This document shows, piece after piece, positions 13,281 through 13,387 of a stretch of DNA of 13,387 nt. The position numbers were made by a program, and so were the translations under genes. The notes under the pieces were generated by a model. The model was not told where the DNA came from. It searched no databases and saw nothing but the letters and a program-made list of their open reading frames with translations. This DNA comes from M55B174 sp964618065. GTDB taxonomy: Bacteria; Patescibacteriota; Minisyncoccia; CAIUEV01; JAHKAQ01. The DNA lies in the NCBI GenBank assembly GCA_964618065.1, contig CAZTZK010000033.1, positions 1 through 13,387 of the forward strand, read 5' to 3'. Numbering within the stretch: position 1 is the stretch's first letter; every line of letters begins with the position of its first letter.

Positions 13281-13318
13281 AAAACACTCCCCAAATAAAA
13301 TTCGGGGAGTGTTTTTTT
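13281..13318 (+). terminator. Strong intrinsic terminator after the sigma/secreted-protein cluster
   Basis: AAAACACTCCCC (13281-13292) pairs perfectly with GGGGAGTGTTTT (13304-13315) around an 11-nt loop. A run of seven T ends at 13318. It is the most GC-rich hairpin in the window and lies 35 nt after the TAG stop at 13243-13245. Confidence 0.92.
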
Positions 13319-13387
13319 AAAAAATAGAATTTATATTTTACAATAACAAAAAAGATCAATAATTTTTGGCTTTTCTTGAGAAAAAAT

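Noticed and set aside
1..13387. Alternative genetic code (TGA as glycine, as in some CPR lineages)
   Set aside because: All long genes are intact under the standard code, and the 131-aa gene ends in TGA directly before a strong terminator.
13319..13387. Tail of the window after the last terminator
   Set aside because: AT-rich with no open frame, hairpin or promoter that I can support.

Overview
The window is strongly AT-rich and fully readable in the standard code. It reads like a member of the Candidate Phyla Radiation (Patescibacteria, probably Parcubacteria-like). This is an inference from protein style: a shortened PheT, a PheS with a four-cysteine insertion, a CPR-type transposase tail, a DUF348/G5/double-psi-barrel cell-wall protein, and a sigma factor paired with a three-helix membrane protein. 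There are no rRNA or tRNA genes, no CRISPR array and no long repeats.

Layout. Bases 1-1111 are accessory: the 3' end of an integrase-type transposase, then two small genes of unknown function (253-504 and 680-1075). Each small gene is a self-contained unit with a near-consensus sigma-70 promoter (17-bp spacer), an AGGAGG Shine-Dalgarno 7-8 nt before ATG, and an intrinsic terminator. The first promoter lies across the transposase stop codon, so the insertion sequence may have supplied part of it. Bases 1199-4244 hold pheS-pheT (overlapping), the two subunits of phenylalanyl-tRNA synthetase; PheT lacks the usual N-terminal tRNA-binding (EMAP/OB) insertion. Bases 4241-8406 hold four leftward genes: a lipoprotein, a glucosylglycerate-synthase-like glycosyltransferase, a metallophosphoesterase interrupted by two membrane helices, and a membrane-anchored DUF348-G5-DPBB wall protein. 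They look like a cell-envelope cluster. Rightward 8625-9554 encodes a membrane-anchored YARHG-domain protein. It converges on a leftward flavin disulfide/NADH oxidoreductase (9621-10982), and a likely bidirectional terminator lies between them.

The last part (11208-13318) is the most system-like: an ECF-type sigma factor, a three-helix membrane protein that is probably its regulator, a secreted helix-rich protein, and a strong terminator. A CGTATTA element recurs upstream of the sigma gene and upstream of the secreted-protein gene. At the sigma gene it is preceded by TGAAAA at 16 nt, the geometry of Bacillus-type ECF promoters. This suggests an autoregulated envelope-sensing circuit.

Translation signals differ sharply by region. 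Only the two small genes next to the transposase carry a good Shine-Dalgarno; every other gene has an AT-rich leader without one. This could reflect recent acquisition of the left end or a different expression mode.
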